A DNA stretch of 64,000 bases from Paenibacillus durus ATCC 35681 (GTDB lineage: Bacteria; Bacillota; Bacilli; Paenibacillales; Paenibacillaceae), in the NCBI RefSeq assembly GCF_000993825.1, contig NZ_CP011114.1, positions 3,472,001-3,536,000 of the forward strand, read 5' to 3'. Shown one piece after another: positions 54,662 through 64,000 of the stretch. A program made the translations under genes and the position numbers. The first letter of the stretch is position 1; each line of letters starts with the position of its first letter. A model generated the notes under the pieces. That model was not told the origin of the DNA, did no database searches, and saw only the letters and a program-made list of their open reading frames with translations.

Positions 54662-55222
54662 TTATCCCTCCAGACTGAGCAGTCCGTGCACAGCAGTCTG
54701 TTCTTTGTACTTATCTAAGAAGGCAAGGCCTTCATCCAAGCAAGCAACTGCATAGGCAACGGTCTTCTCCAGAGAAGTAAACGGAAATGGAAAGCCTGCG
54801 CGGAGGCTCTTCATCACAAGAATAATGCGGCCGCTGTAGATCAGTCCACGTCCGAACCCTTCCACATTAATTTCCGCAGAGCTTTGAATCATTAAGCCGC
54901 TCTTCTCCTCCATCACACCGGCGATGGCCTGAAACAATACCGGCACCTGGCCGCGGACTTCATCGGACGCCGTGCAGTTGATGTCCGATTTAGCCTTATC
55001 CTCGGCTGAAGCCAGGAACAGCTTCGCAATCTTTTCCTCGGGAGTCAGTGTACCATAACGGCCAAAATAATCGCTCGCGCTAAGCAGATCATTTAAGCGG
55101 CGGACAATACGCTCCGCCTTTTCAGGATCGGGCGCCGGTTTGGAACGGCGCTTCGGCCGCACTTGAGCTGTGTCCGCCGGCTGTTCGTTCGCAGATGCAG
55201 CTTCATTAGCCATTTGATCCAT
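54662..55222 (-). CDS. NifX-associated protein (DUF269)
   Basis: A 186-residue protein. An N-terminal low-complexity, Ala/Arg-rich stretch (to about 40) is followed by the DUF269 domain: KAERIVRRLNDLLSASDYFG, EEKIAKLFLASAEDKAKSDI, GFGRGLIYSGRIILVMKSLR and SLEKTVAYAVACLDEGLAFL. ATG at 55222 is inside the nifX end and follows AAGGAG; ATG at 55213 is an alternative. The protein family accompanies NifX in diazotrophs and is presumed to act in cofactor handling. Confidence 0.88.
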   Translation of the reverse strand: MDQMANEAASANEQPADTAQVRPKRRSKPAPDPEKAERIVRRLNDLLSASDYFGRYGTLTPEEKIAKLFLASAEDKAKSDINCTASDEVRGQVPVLFQAIAGVMEEKSGLMIQSSAEINVEGFGRGLIYSGRIILVMKSLRAGFPFPFTSLEKTVAYAVACLDEGLAFLDKYKEQTAVHGLLSLEG

Positions 55223-55607
55223 TGACCCCAGCTCCTTCCTCTTCCTCCGCACGCAGCACCTTGGCCAGCCACATCGGCGGTTTACCTTGCAGCATCTCCT
55301 CAAGACGTTTAACCTGTTCATCAATCGGACTTCCGAACGGTACTTTTACCGGCATGATTTTGCGGCGGGTCACCTTCGCAGCCGCAGATGCTCCAATCTG
55401 CATGAGAAAGATCAATGTGCAGTCTTCGATAGCCTCAATCCGGCCATCGATCTTGCCCAATTCGTCCTGAGCTGCGATGTCAGGTATTCTGCGCAGCTCC
55501 AGAAGCTCGCTTTTACCCTTCGTTATATTATAAATGGCAAACATCGTACATTGCCCAAAATGGGCATTTACACGAACTCCGTCATCTGTGGCGAACGCTA
55601 CTTTCAC
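55206..55607 (-). CDS. nifX: nitrogenase cofactor carrier NifX
   Basis: A 133-residue protein of the NifX/NafY cofactor-carrier group that binds NifB-co or VK-cluster on the way to NifEN. It begins MKVAFATDDGVRVNAHFGQC, with the conserved NAHFG motif, followed by IEDCTLIFLMQIGASAAAK. The GTG start at 55607 overlaps the end of nifN by 26 nt, and its stop overlaps the DUF269 gene. A similar domain forms the C-terminus of NifB in this cluster. Confidence 0.94.
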   Translation of the reverse strand: MKVAFATDDGVRVNAHFGQCTMFAIYNITKGKSELLELRRIPDIAAQDELGKIDGRIEAIEDCTLIFLMQIGASAAAKVTRRKIMPVKVPFGSPIDEQVKRLEEMLQGKPPMWLAKVLRAEEEEGAGVNGSNG

Positions 55608-56910
55608 GATGCTCCGCCTCCCTTCTCATTAATAGATTGCCTGCTTTATTGGTCCACTCCATCGCGCCGCGATAGCCGACGGAAACATTCATATACGATC
55701 CAAGTTCGTTCCATATCGGGAAGCCGGCAGCCAGGAAAGCCGCTCCAATACGCTCCGCCCCTGCTATTCCGTGCGAACTTCCAATCCATAAATCGGCTCC
55801 GCTTCCGAGGACCTCGGCGTCGTCCAAGTCGCCGACCCATACATCGCGCTCCATTTCGGCCACCGCCGGCGTTTCATACGAGGTAATCAGCGCCTTTTGC
55901 TCAACCCCCAGCTCATCCAGCCATTCCGAGACAGAGCGCAGATGATCCGGTTCAAGCGCAGCCACAGCGGAAACGCCGGCAAACTGAAAGTGCGCATCAA
56001 GCATACAGTCAAGCAGATTTTCACGCTGCCAGCAGTACCGGATGGGAACCGGAACACCGCTGATTTGATGCAGGAAATTCAGCAGTTCGTCGGAAGCCTT
56101 GAGCCCCATCGTTCCTTGAAATACCTTGTATGGCGTACCGAGAGCGTTATGCAGTCTTCTGGCCGGACGTTCCATACTCGCGCCGAAGGCGATCGTAAGC
56201 CCCGACTGCAGGCTTTGCAGCATCGAATCCAGTGGGACCCCGCCTCTGGTCAGCGGCGAGAATCCGGTCAGAAGATGTCCCGACAAAGAAGTTGATATAT
56301 CAGGAAGCGCGATGACCTCAAAGCCAAAGGAGGACACGATTTCCTTGAGTTCCATTACATCCCCGGGTGTAAGATAAGATCCCGGCAGCAGCGTAATCTG
56401 ACGGGAATTCACGTTCCGCTGTCCCCGGAGCCCCGCCTGCTGAATCAGTTCATCAACCATAGCTTCAACAGTTACACTGAATCCGGATTCGAGCGATCCG
56501 CGAAAGTCAGGCAGCGTCACAGAGAAGGCAAGCCCGCCGCGCATATTACGCTCTCTCTTGTACGACTTCAGCATACTCTGGTAATCCACCCCTGCAACAT
56601 CGCTCAGCTCAGTCCCGATAATCCCGATAATGTCAGGACGATGCTTGGACAGCACTGCGTTCAGGGCTTCTTCCAAATTGCGGTTGGCGTCGAAAATAAC
56701 GTCCATTTCCTGCAGCGCTGAAGTCTGTACGGCAATCGGTTCACGAAAATGCCGAGTCAGAAGGGCCTTGGGAAAGGCGGAGCAGCCCTGCGAGCCATGG
56801 ACAACCGGCATGGCCCGATAGCAGCCCTGCATCGCCAGTATACCGCCGAGAGATTGCCCGATTTTAAGCGGATTAACCGATACCGGTTTGCTTCTTTTCT
56901 TAACGGTCAT
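55582..56910 (-). CDS. nifN: nitrogenase FeMo-cofactor scaffold protein NifN
   Basis: A 442-residue subunit of the NifEN scaffold, homologous to NifK. KIGQSLGGILAMQGCYRAMP and VHGSQGCSAFPKALLTRHFR carry cluster-binding cysteines. IIGIIGTELSDVAGVDYQSM follows. ATG at 56910 gives the family N-terminus (MTVKKRSKPVSVNPLKIG) and overlaps the nifE stop by 11 nt; the longer frame runs inside nifE. Translational coupling to nifE fits a 1:1 complex. Confidence 0.95.
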   Translation of the reverse strand: MTVKKRSKPVSVNPLKIGQSLGGILAMQGCYRAMPVVHGSQGCSAFPKALLTRHFREPIAVQTSALQEMDVIFDANRNLEEALNAVLSKHRPDIIGIIGTELSDVAGVDYQSMLKSYKRERNMRGGLAFSVTLPDFRGSLESGFSVTVEAMVDELIQQAGLRGQRNVNSRQITLLPGSYLTPGDVMELKEIVSSFGFEVIALPDISTSLSGHLLTGFSPLTRGGVPLDSMLQSLQSGLTIAFGASMERPARRLHNALGTPYKVFQGTMGLKASDELLNFLHQISGVPVPIRYCWQRENLLDCMLDAHFQFAGVSAVAALEPDHLRSVSEWLDELGVEQKALITSYETPAVAEMERDVWVGDLDDAEVLGSGADLWIGSSHGIAGAERIGAAFLAAGFPIWNELGSYMNVSVGYRGAMEWTNKAGNLLMRREAEHRESSVRHR

Positions 56911-58261
56911 AGCTGTCCTCCTTGTCCCACGGAGCTGGCGAGGAGGCGAGCTTCCAAATCGGATTAGCGATGGAATCCACCAATTCCTTGGCCAGCCGCA
57001 GCAGACCTTCGTAACCGGCATAGGCCTTATGACGTTCCTGGTTGATGTCCACAAACGGGATTTGCTCTTTCATTGCAACATACATATTCCGTCCGCCGGC
57101 AATCATTATATCGGCTTTGCGCTCTCTTACCGTCTTAATAATACGGCTCGCTCCGCCTTCCGGAATATACTCTGTATCATCGCTAACTCTGTCGGCAATC
57201 CGCTGTACATCCTCATCCGAGCTTTTGTTCGTTCCGACGCCAACAACCTGGATGCCCAGTTCCTTCAGCGCCGAAATAACCGACCAGCTTTTCACTCCGC
57301 CCGTGTAGAGAACAGCTTTCTTTCCTTTAAGTATTTTACGGTATGGCCGCAGGTCATGAGACAACCGATTCTCTTCACGCTCTGTCAACCGGTCGACCCT
57401 GCGCTCCATCTCCCTGTCGTTCAGCAGATACGCCATTTGACGCAAAGAGTAGGTGGTCTCTTTTGCACCATAGAACGAACCTTCAAAATAAGGAATGCCA
57501 TATTTGGATTCCATTTGCTTCGCCAGTCCCAGCAGTGCGCGGCTGCATACTACCATATTGGCTTTCGCACGGTGGGCCCAAGTAATTTCCTTATATCTGG
57601 CATCGCCCGTTATGCGGGATAAGAGCGTTATTCCCGCCTGGTTCATCAGTTTCTCAATGTCCCACATCTCGCCGGCGATGTTGTACTCGCCAATCAGGTT
57701 TACGCCCATAGAAGCCTCTAGTTCCGGTTCACCCGTACCAATAACATATTGGAGCAAAGCATCGCCTGCGAGCCGGTTGCCGAGATTCTTGCTGCCGACA
57801 AAGCCAGGGCTGTTTACAGGAACTACCGGGATTCCGAGACGGTCGGAAGCCTCTTTACAGACAGCATCCATATCTTCGCCGATCAGCGCTGTAACACATG
57901 TCGCATATACAAAGATAGCCGGAGGCGCAAAACGCCCGGCAATATAGTCAATGCTGTCTTTCAGCTTTTTTTCTCCGCCAAAAATAATGTCATTATTGCT
58001 CAAATCCGTCGCAAAGCCGTATTGGGAGAGGGAGGGGCCACTCGAAAGGCTTCCCCGGCTTTCCCAACTGTTGCCGGCGCAAGCAACCGGTCCATGCACG
58101 AGATGCGCAGCATCCATGATCGGGAGCAATGTAATTTGCGCTCCGTCGAATGAGCAACCTCCGGCTGCCTCACCCGGTTTTGGCCGTGGACAAGGCTTTG
58201 ACTTAGGGGCAAGGCTCCCGCAGGCCTGATCGTCTATCTCTTCTTTTCGAATAGGCTCCAT
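56900..58261 (-). CDS. nifE: nitrogenase FeMo-cofactor scaffold protein NifE
   Basis: A 453-residue subunit of the NifEN scaffold, homologous to NifD. AGGCSFDGAQITLLPIMDAAHLVHGPVACAG (quoted in parts: GGCSFDGAQ, then LVHGPVACAGNSWE) holds the cluster cysteines. LSNNDIIFGGEKKLKDSIDY and YATCVTALIGEDMDAVC are family motifs. ATG at 58261 (MEPIRKEEIDDQACG) has AAGGAG 12 nt upstream. It is separated from nifK by a 233-nt gap with a strong hairpin, unlike the overlapping genes that follow. Confidence 0.95.
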   Translation of the reverse strand: MEPIRKEEIDDQACGSLAPKSKPCPRPKPGEAAGGCSFDGAQITLLPIMDAAHLVHGPVACAGNSWESRGSLSSGPSLSQYGFATDLSNNDIIFGGEKKLKDSIDYIAGRFAPPAIFVYATCVTALIGEDMDAVCKEASDRLGIPVVPVNSPGFVGSKNLGNRLAGDALLQYVIGTGEPELEASMGVNLIGEYNIAGEMWDIEKLMNQAGITLLSRITGDARYKEITWAHRAKANMVVCSRALLGLAKQMESKYGIPYFEGSFYGAKETTYSLRQMAYLLNDREMERRVDRLTEREENRLSHDLRPYRKILKGKKAVLYTGGVKSWSVISALKELGIQVVGVGTNKSSDEDVQRIADRVSDDTEYIPEGGASRIIKTVRERKADIMIAGGRNMYVAMKEQIPFVDINQERHKAYAGYEGLLRLAKELVDSIANPIWKLASSPAPWDKEDSYDR

Positions 58262-58446
58262 TGGATCATCATCTCCTTCGCTAAGACTCAGTGCTCTAAA
58301 TCTTACTACCCACCAGGCTAAACAACTAAAATGAATGCGGAATAAATAGAACAGAAACGTTTGGACCCCAATCCGTATACATTTCACCGCTATTCCAAAT
58401 CTGTGATGATACAAATTATAACATATTCTCTCTGAAAATAGGCCGA

Positions 58447-58479
58447 GGGAGCAGATTTATCCAAGATAAATCTGCTCCC
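58447..58479. repeat. 15-bp perfect hairpin between nifK and nifE
   Basis: GGGAGCAGATTTATC (58447-58461) and GATAAATCTGCTCCC (58465-58479) are perfect arms with a 3-nt loop, starting 16 nt after the nifK stop. The T-tract is on the plus-strand side. In the nif direction it is followed by TCGGCC, so it is not a canonical terminator there and may instead protect or partly terminate the nifHDK part of the mRNA. Confidence 0.75.
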
Positions 58480-58494
58480 CTTTTTACCTATTGA

Positions 58495-60048
58495 TTAGCG
58501 AACCAAATCGCCGAAACCGGACTCGTTGTTGTCCAACTGATCGAGGACAATATTGACAATCAAGGTCAGCAGATTCAATGCTCCTTGGTAGCCGATAATC
58601 GGATTGCGATGCATATGATGACGGTCAAAGATCGGGAAGCCTACGCGGACCAGCGGTACTCCTGCATCCTTGGCAGCAAATTTAACGTGTGAGCTGCCGA
58701 TAGCCAGATCAACCGGATCGTTAAGCAGCAGCGAACGCAGGTGCCACAGGTCTTTGCCTACATAAACAGTTGCTTCGGAACCATAAGGGCTGGTTGCCAG
58801 CAGCGCTTCAACTTCTTCTTTCCACTTCTTGCCATCGAATTCCACATCACCGTTCGAGCACAGAATGTGTACCGGCTCCATGCCGACTTCGAGACAAAAT
58901 CCGATGAGGCCAAGCAGCAGGTCAGGATCGCCAGCAAGGGCAACGCGTTTGCCATGCAGATAAGGATGGCTGTCTGCGTAAGCGTCAACTACGCGTCCGC
59001 GTTCTTCCTTCAGCGATGCCGGAACCGGAAGACCTGTCAGTTCGCTGATAGCTTCAAGCAGCTTATCTGTCGCTTTTACGCCGAGCGGAGTCGACAGAGC
59101 GGAAACCTGCTGCTTCCAAGTGCCTTTGATATATTCTTGAGTTTTCTTAAGCGTGTATTTTTGCAGTACGAGCGAGCCCAGTGCGTTAGCCGCTTTTGGA
59201 ACATCGGCAAGCTTCGTTCCGCCATAGTAGTATTCATATTCTCCGTTAGCCGGGGAATCATAGTTACCGCTGTGATCGCCGAGGATCGTGTACTTCGTAT
59301 CAAAAGCGTTCAGGATTTTGCGAATTTCCGCAAAGTTGCCTGTGTAAGGCTCGAATCCAAGCAGCACGTTCAGCTTCTCGCCTTCTTCGCCGGCACCCGG
59401 AGCGGCGGTTTGGCCGGAACGGTCGAACAGTTGGCTCAGAATGCTCTTGATCATGGAATCATACCCAGTGATATGCGAACCGATGAAGCTTGGCGTATTT
59501 GCAAAGGTTACAGGGAAATCTTCGGCGATTGCGCCTTTTTGACGGGCATTGCCGATAAAGGCCGACAGGTCATCACCGATAACTTCCGCCATACAAGTGG
59601 TACATACGGCTACCATCTCCGGTTTGTACAGAGCAACTGCATTTTCAAGACCGTCGATCATGTTGCTCATGCCGCCGAATACGGCTGCATCCTCAGTCAT
59701 CGATGAAGAAACGGCTGGCGTAGGTTCCTTGAAGTGACGGCTCAGATGGCTGCGGAAGTAAGAGTTACAGCCTTGCGATCCGTGTACGAACGGCAGCGTT
59801 TTTTCGAATCCGAGTGCTGCCATAACCGATCCAAGCGGCTGGCAAGCTTTGTGAGGATTGATAACAACCGCTTTACGTTCGAAGTTCTTTTCCATGTACT
59901 CTGCGGATTGGGAGTAAGCGAGCGCTTCTGCTTTTTCCTGATCACTGCAAGGCGCTTCAAATTGTTTCTTGTTCTCACGTTGTTGTACATAGCGTTCTTC
60001 CGTAAACAAGGTGTTATAGTCCGGAATATTCATTCTTTCCTTGCTCAT
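58495..60048 (-). CDS. nifK: nitrogenase MoFe protein beta subunit
   Basis: A 517-residue subunit of the MoFe protein; it shares the P-cluster with NifD. P-cluster cysteines lie in [19 protein letters not shown] (about 70), [20 protein letters not shown] (about 95) and [20 protein letters not shown] (about 153). ATG at 60048 overlaps the nifD TGA (ATGA), giving coupled 1:1 synthesis. The family's N-terminal extension is present (about 55 residues). Confidence 0.98.
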   Translation of the reverse strand: MSKERMNIPDYNTLFTEERYVQQRENKKQFEAPCSDQEKAEALAYSQSAEYMEKNFERKAVVINPHKACQPLGSVMAALGFEKTLPFVHGSQGCNSYFRSHLSRHFKEPTPAVSSSMTEDAAVFGGMSNMIDGLENAVALYKPEMVAVCTTCMAEVIGDDLSAFIGNARQKGAIAEDFPVTFANTPSFIGSHITGYDSMIKSILSQLFDRSGQTAAPGAGEEGEKLNVLLGFEPYTGNFAEIRKILNAFDTKYTILGDHSGNYDSPANGEYEYYYGGTKLADVPKAANALGSLVLQKYTLKKTQEYIKGTWKQQVSALSTPLGVKATDKLLEAISELTGLPVPASLKEERGRVVDAYADSHPYLHGKRVALAGDPDLLLGLIGFCLEVGMEPVHILCSNGDVEFDGKKWKEEVEALLATSPYGSEATVYVGKDLWHLRSLLLNDPVDLAIGSSHVKFAAKDAGVPLVRVGFPIFDRHHMHRNPIIGYQGALNLLTLIVNIVLDQLDNNESGFGDLVR

Positions 60049-61502
60049 ACGCTCGCCCCCTCTGGCTGTACTTTTTCTTTCTTATCAATCAAACTCCATA
60101 CCGGGTTGTTCACGGTCATATCCATGTCTTTGGCAAAAATCTTGAAGCCGTCGAAGCCATGGTACGGACCGCTGTAATCCCAGGAGTGCATTTGACGGAA
60201 CGGAATACCCATTTTGTGGTATACGTATTTTTCCTTAACACCCGATCCCATAAGGTCGATGTTCAATTTTTGAGCGAGTTCTTCCAGTTCGTATGCTGTC
60301 GGATCGTCCATGATAATCGATCCTTCCTTCATATCAGGGAAGGTTTTTTCATAGTCGTCTTTATGAGCAAACTCGTAGCCAGTAGCAACGATTTCCATGC
60401 CAAGATCTTCGTATGCGCCAATCGTATGACGGGAACGCAGGCCGCCGATCAGGAGCATAACCTTTTTGCCTTCCAAACGCGGTCTGTATTTGCCGATGAT
60501 GGCATCCATTTGCGGCTTGTATTTGGCGATAACCTTCTCGCAGTTTTCTTGGATCGTTGCGTCGAACTTGGCAGCAATCGCGCGCAGGCTCTCGTAAGTT
60601 TTGGTCGGTCCGAAGAAGTTGTACTCCATCCACGGAATACCGTAAGCTTTCTCCATATGTTCAACCATGTAGTTCATGGAACGGTGGCAGTGAATCAGGT
60701 TCATCTTCGCTTTGTGGGCGATTTCCAGCTCGTTCAGAGTACCGTCGCCAGACCATTGAGCGATTACGCGCAGACCCATTTCTTCCAGCAGGATACGGGA
60801 AGCCCATGCGTCGCCGCCGATGTTATAGTCACCGATGATGTTTACATCGTAAGGACCAGTTTCGGCAAGATCCGCTTTACCCATTACAAAGTCGCGGATG
60901 GCATCGTTCGCGATATGGTGACCAAGCGACTGGCTGACGCCGCGGAAACCTTCGCAACGGACAGGAACGACTGGCATTTCTAGTTCTTTAGCCATTTTTT
61001 TGGATACTGCTTCAATATCATCGCCGATCAGACCAATCGGACATTCGGATTGAACAGAGATTCCTTTAGCCAGCGGGAACATTTCCTTGATCTCGCGGCA
61101 GATGATTTCCAACTTCTTGTCACCGCCAAAGACGATGTCCGTCTCTTGGAAATCACTTGTGATTTGCATAGCTGTGAAGTTATCGATACCAAGCGTACCG
61201 TTCGCATAGTTGCGGCGAGTACCCCAGCTGTATTGTCCGCAGCCAACCGGGCCGTGAGAAATGTGTACCATATCCTTGATCGGTCCCCATACCACGCCTT
61301 TGGAACCGGCGTAGGAGCAACCGCGCGGTGTCATTACGCCCGGACGGGATTTAATGTTCGATTTCAGGGAGCAACTGCAGGATTGTTTAGTTTCCTCAGT
61401 GTTAATCTGAAAATGTTTCTTACGGTCTTTTTTTGCTTTATCGGGATAGGCTTCCAGTATATCCTCAACTAACTTTTTGTTCGCCTCAATATCCAGTCCC
61501 AT
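60045..61502 (-). CDS. nifD: nitrogenase MoFe protein alpha subunit
   Basis: A 485-residue subunit that binds FeMo-cofactor. P-cluster cysteines are in [28 protein letters not shown] and the region near [14 protein letters not shown]. The FeMo-co cysteine is in [12 protein letters not shown] (about 264) and the histidine in [19 protein letters not shown] (about 446). Sequence is that of the molybdenum form. AAGGAGG lies 8 nt before ATG 61502. Three hairpins lie in the 143-nt gap after nifH. Confidence 0.98.
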   Translation of the reverse strand: MGLDIEANKKLVEDILEAYPDKAKKDRKKHFQINTEETKQSCSCSLKSNIKSRPGVMTPRGCSYAGSKGVVWGPIKDMVHISHGPVGCGQYSWGTRRNYANGTLGIDNFTAMQITSDFQETDIVFGGDKKLEIICREIKEMFPLAKGISVQSECPIGLIGDDIEAVSKKMAKELEMPVVPVRCEGFRGVSQSLGHHIANDAIRDFVMGKADLAETGPYDVNIIGDYNIGGDAWASRILLEEMGLRVIAQWSGDGTLNELEIAHKAKMNLIHCHRSMNYMVEHMEKAYGIPWMEYNFFGPTKTYESLRAIAAKFDATIQENCEKVIAKYKPQMDAIIGKYRPRLEGKKVMLLIGGLRSRHTIGAYEDLGMEIVATGYEFAHKDDYEKTFPDMKEGSIIMDDPTAYELEELAQKLNIDLMGSGVKEKYVYHKMGIPFRQMHSWDYSGPYHGFDGFKIFAKDMDMTVNNPVWSLIDKKEKVQPEGASV

Positions 61503-61526
61503 TCGTTGAACCTCCTTTTCAAATGT

Positions 61527-61636
61527 GCAGGATAGTACCTCCTGCGGGGCATACTTCGTTTAATTCCATCCGGTGAATGACCGTCTCTCCACTCCATTCA
61601 CCGGACAACTTCTATTGTTACGCGAAGTCTGTTCGC
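61527..61636 (-). promoter_or_regulatory. cluster of three hairpins between nifH and nifD
   Basis: In the nif direction: GCGAA-CAGAC-TTCGC (plus 61622-61636), 10 nt after the nifH stop; TCCGGTGAATG...CATTCACCGGA with perfect 11-bp arms (61569-61605); and GCAGG...CCTGC (61527-61545), just before the nifD binding site. None has a clear downstream T-tract in the nif direction. Such structures stabilise nifH transcripts in several diazotrophs. Confidence 0.65.
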
Positions 61637-61645
61637 TTTTTTTTA

Positions 61646-62530
<885 letters not shown>

Positions 62531-63907
62531 TCATCCCTTCGATATATTAATATTTTCAAAATAGGAACCGTATTTCACACTTTCAAGTATCGCTTCCTGT
62601 ATTCCGCCTTTGCGGACCAGGGGCAGTACGCCTGCTTTGTTCAGCACCGCGCGGGGCGCGTCGCCGATACCGGAGCTGAGAAGAATCCGACAATCGCTGA
62701 GGATCGAGGTGATCTCTTGAAGCGTTTCGTCTTTGTCTCCATTGCAATCGGCTGTGCCGTGGCAGTACGCCTGTATCTTCCGGATACCGATGAATTTCAC
62801 TTCGGTACCGTCGGTATCGAAAATCATGAATTCCGTCGCATGGCCAAAGTGCTGGTTGACCTTGTCCCCGCCTCTGGAGGCAACCGCGACTCTTGTCTTC
62901 TTGTTCTCGTCAAGAATGGTTCGGCGGTTCTCCTTCGCGATCAGGCGCTGACGGATTTTGATGTCAAGCTCCTGCTGGAACTGTTCTCTTGCATCGAGGT
63001 CGATAACCGGATCGGCTTCCATCGTTTCCAGTTGGAAATCCTGGTTACGGTCCTGGCCGAGCAGCCCAACCGCGTCGGCGCGGCATTGGCGGCAGTGACG
63101 CATCAGCTTCGTTCCGCCCTCGCTCAGCTGCTCTTGCAGCTGGTTCAGTTCTCTCGGACGAGGAGCCTTGCGTCCGTCCTTCTCATACTGGCTGCCCGGA
63201 GCGATAATCAGCGGCGTTACATTGTGAAGCGTCGCGCCTAGCTCCTTGACTTTCTTTGATACTTCAACCAGATGCTTGTCGTTGACCCCCGGAATCATAA
63301 TCGAGTTGACTTTGACGAGAATGCCTCGCTTCGCCAGTTCCTCCACGCCTTGAAGCTGACGGCTGATCAGCAGAGCGGCGGCTTCTCTTCCTTCGTAACG
63401 TACTCCTTCATCAAATACCCAAGGATAAATCTCTTTACCGACATCCGGGTCGATGGCGTTGATCGTAATCGTTACATGTCCGATTCCGAGCTCCACGATC
63501 CGATCGATGTGCCGGTATAACGTAAGTCCGTTGGTGCTGAGACAGGTCATCACATCGGGCACATGCTTCTTGACTCTCGCAAAGGTATCGAAAGTCTTAT
63601 CGGCATTTGCAAGCGGATCGCCGGGTCCGGCGATGCCGACCACCGACAGCTGCATGAGCTGTGCTGCCACACCTTTTACTTTCCGCTCCGCTTGTTCCGG
63701 AGTGAGCACCTCACTGACAACCCCAGGTCTGCTTTCGTTCACGCAGTCGAATTTACGGTTGCAGTAGTTGCATTGGATGTTGCAGGCGGGAGCGACCGGG
63801 ATATGCATCCGGGCAAAAAACCGATGGGCTTCCTCGCTGTAGCAAGGGTGGCGACTGATATCGTCCTCTGCTGCACTTGATGAACACGACGTCGGCTGCG
63901 GCTTCAT
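62531..63907 (-). CDS. nifB: FeMo-cofactor biosynthesis radical SAM protein NifB
   Basis: A 458-residue enzyme that builds NifB-co (8Fe-9S-C) from two 4Fe-4S clusters. The radical SAM motif is CNIQCNYC (C42, C46, C49); GIAGPGDPLANADKTFDT and CLSTNGLTLYRHIDR follow. A C-terminal NifX-like domain (about 345-455; RVAVASRGGDKVNQHFGHAT) completes the fused form. ATG at 63907 has AAGGAGG 8 nt upstream; GTG 63916 overlaps that site. It is the first nif gene, so the operon promoter should lie beyond the right edge. Confidence 0.97.
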   Translation of the reverse strand: MKPQPTSCSSSAAEDDISRHPCYSEEAHRFFARMHIPVAPACNIQCNYCNRKFDCVNESRPGVVSEVLTPEQAERKVKGVAAQLMQLSVVGIAGPGDPLANADKTFDTFARVKKHVPDVMTCLSTNGLTLYRHIDRIVELGIGHVTITINAIDPDVGKEIYPWVFDEGVRYEGREAAALLISRQLQGVEELAKRGILVKVNSIMIPGVNDKHLVEVSKKVKELGATLHNVTPLIIAPGSQYEKDGRKAPRPRELNQLQEQLSEGGTKLMRHCRQCRADAVGLLGQDRNQDFQLETMEADPVIDLDAREQFQQELDIKIRQRLIAKENRRTILDENKKTRVAVASRGGDKVNQHFGHATEFMIFDTDGTEVKFIGIRKIQAYCHGTADCNGDKDETLQEITSILSDCRILLSSGIGDAPRAVLNKAGVLPLVRKGGIQEAILESVKYGSYFENINISKG

Positions 63908-63932
63908 TTTTCCCACCTCCTTAAAGTAATGA

Positions 63933-63988
63933 GGAGTTGTACTCCCTTGCGCATACTTCGCATCATTCTCCGTATCGGAAGCATGCGC
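63933..63988 (-). promoter_or_regulatory. nifB leader with stem-loops
   Basis: On the minus strand GCGCATGCTTC and GAAGTATGCGC (plus 63950-63988) pair over 11 positions with one G-U. A short GGAGT...ACTCC hairpin (63933-63945) lies between it and the nifB binding site. No promoter is visible before the window ends, so this is probably transcribed leader. Confidence 0.5.
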
Positions 63989-64000
63989 CTAAGTGTTGCG

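Noticed and set aside
58447-58479. Terminator ending the nifBHDK transcript
   Set aside because: The T-tract is on the plus-strand side; in the nif direction TCGGCC follows, so full termination is unlikely.
63908-64000. nif operon promoter
   Set aside because: No -35/-10 pair or GlnR-type site could be seen in the last 93 bp; it is presumably beyond the window.

Overview
The window reads as chromosome of a nitrogen-fixing Paenibacillus. Three things point there: a compact molybdenum nitrogenase operon in the order nifB-H-D-K-E-N-X-(DUF269)-hesA-nifV; a Bacillus-like tig/clp/lon/engB/hem/spoVID/valS gene order; and spore genes (spoVID, gerM, a YjcZ-type micropeptide) together with T-box leaders. 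The DUF269 gene between nifX and hesA is a trait I associate with one subgroup of diazotrophic Paenibacillus. Species cannot be fixed from the sequence alone.

Layout. 1-2.4 kb: 5' part of valS with its T-box leader and promoter. 2.4-4.3 kb: GntR regulator plus a frameshifted membrane/PH-domain protein. 4.3-6.4 kb: spoVID and greA. 6.5-18.3 kb: haem and sirohaem genes (hemA, hemX, precorrin-2 dehydrogenase, hemC, cobA-hemD fusion, hemB, hemL) with an RluD-like pseudouridine synthase. This set is interrupted between hemD and hemB by an aldo/keto reductase and a probably SOS-controlled radical SAM gene. 18.3-29.1 kb: engB, lonA, lonB, ispG, clpX, clpP, tig and a YsoA-like protein. 29.3-39.5 kb: a 10 kb segment bracketed by two identical tRNA-Arg(UCU) genes in inverted orientation with related repeats. 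It holds pstSCA without pstB, a secreted propeller protein, an ABC exporter with a TetR regulator, a YjcZ-type micropeptide and a T-box-controlled arginyl-tRNA synthetase. 39.7-52.4 kb: an XRE/S24 repressor with a coiled-coil partner, asnB, a CPBP protease, an aldo/keto reductase, a cupin, an NfeD/SPFH pair, rdgB, rph, gerM, pgpA and a methyltransferase. 52.5-64 kb: the nif operon, all on the minus strand. Its promoter lies beyond the right edge.

How the genes work together. NifH and NifDK are the two nitrogenase components. NifB, NifE/N, NifX and homocitrate from NifV supply FeMo-cofactor. HesA and the DUF269 protein are the usual accessory partners. Hairpins between nifH and nifD, and between nifK and nifE, may set the ratio of structural to assembly proteins. 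The hem block makes protohaem and sirohaem precursors; hemA and hemB share an identical 19-bp Rex-like promoter element, and hemA also has a near-perfect PerR box. The lon/clp/tig block is the protein quality-control set.

Most notable items: the tRNA-flanked inverted repeats, the Rex-like element shared by hemA and hemB, the S24 repressor with its catalytic lysine replaced, the extra T-box ArgRS, the nif intercistronic hairpins, an apparent AUU start, a SigW-type promoter before NfeD/SPFH and an SOS box on a radical SAM gene. All operator and promoter calls were read by eye and are predictions.
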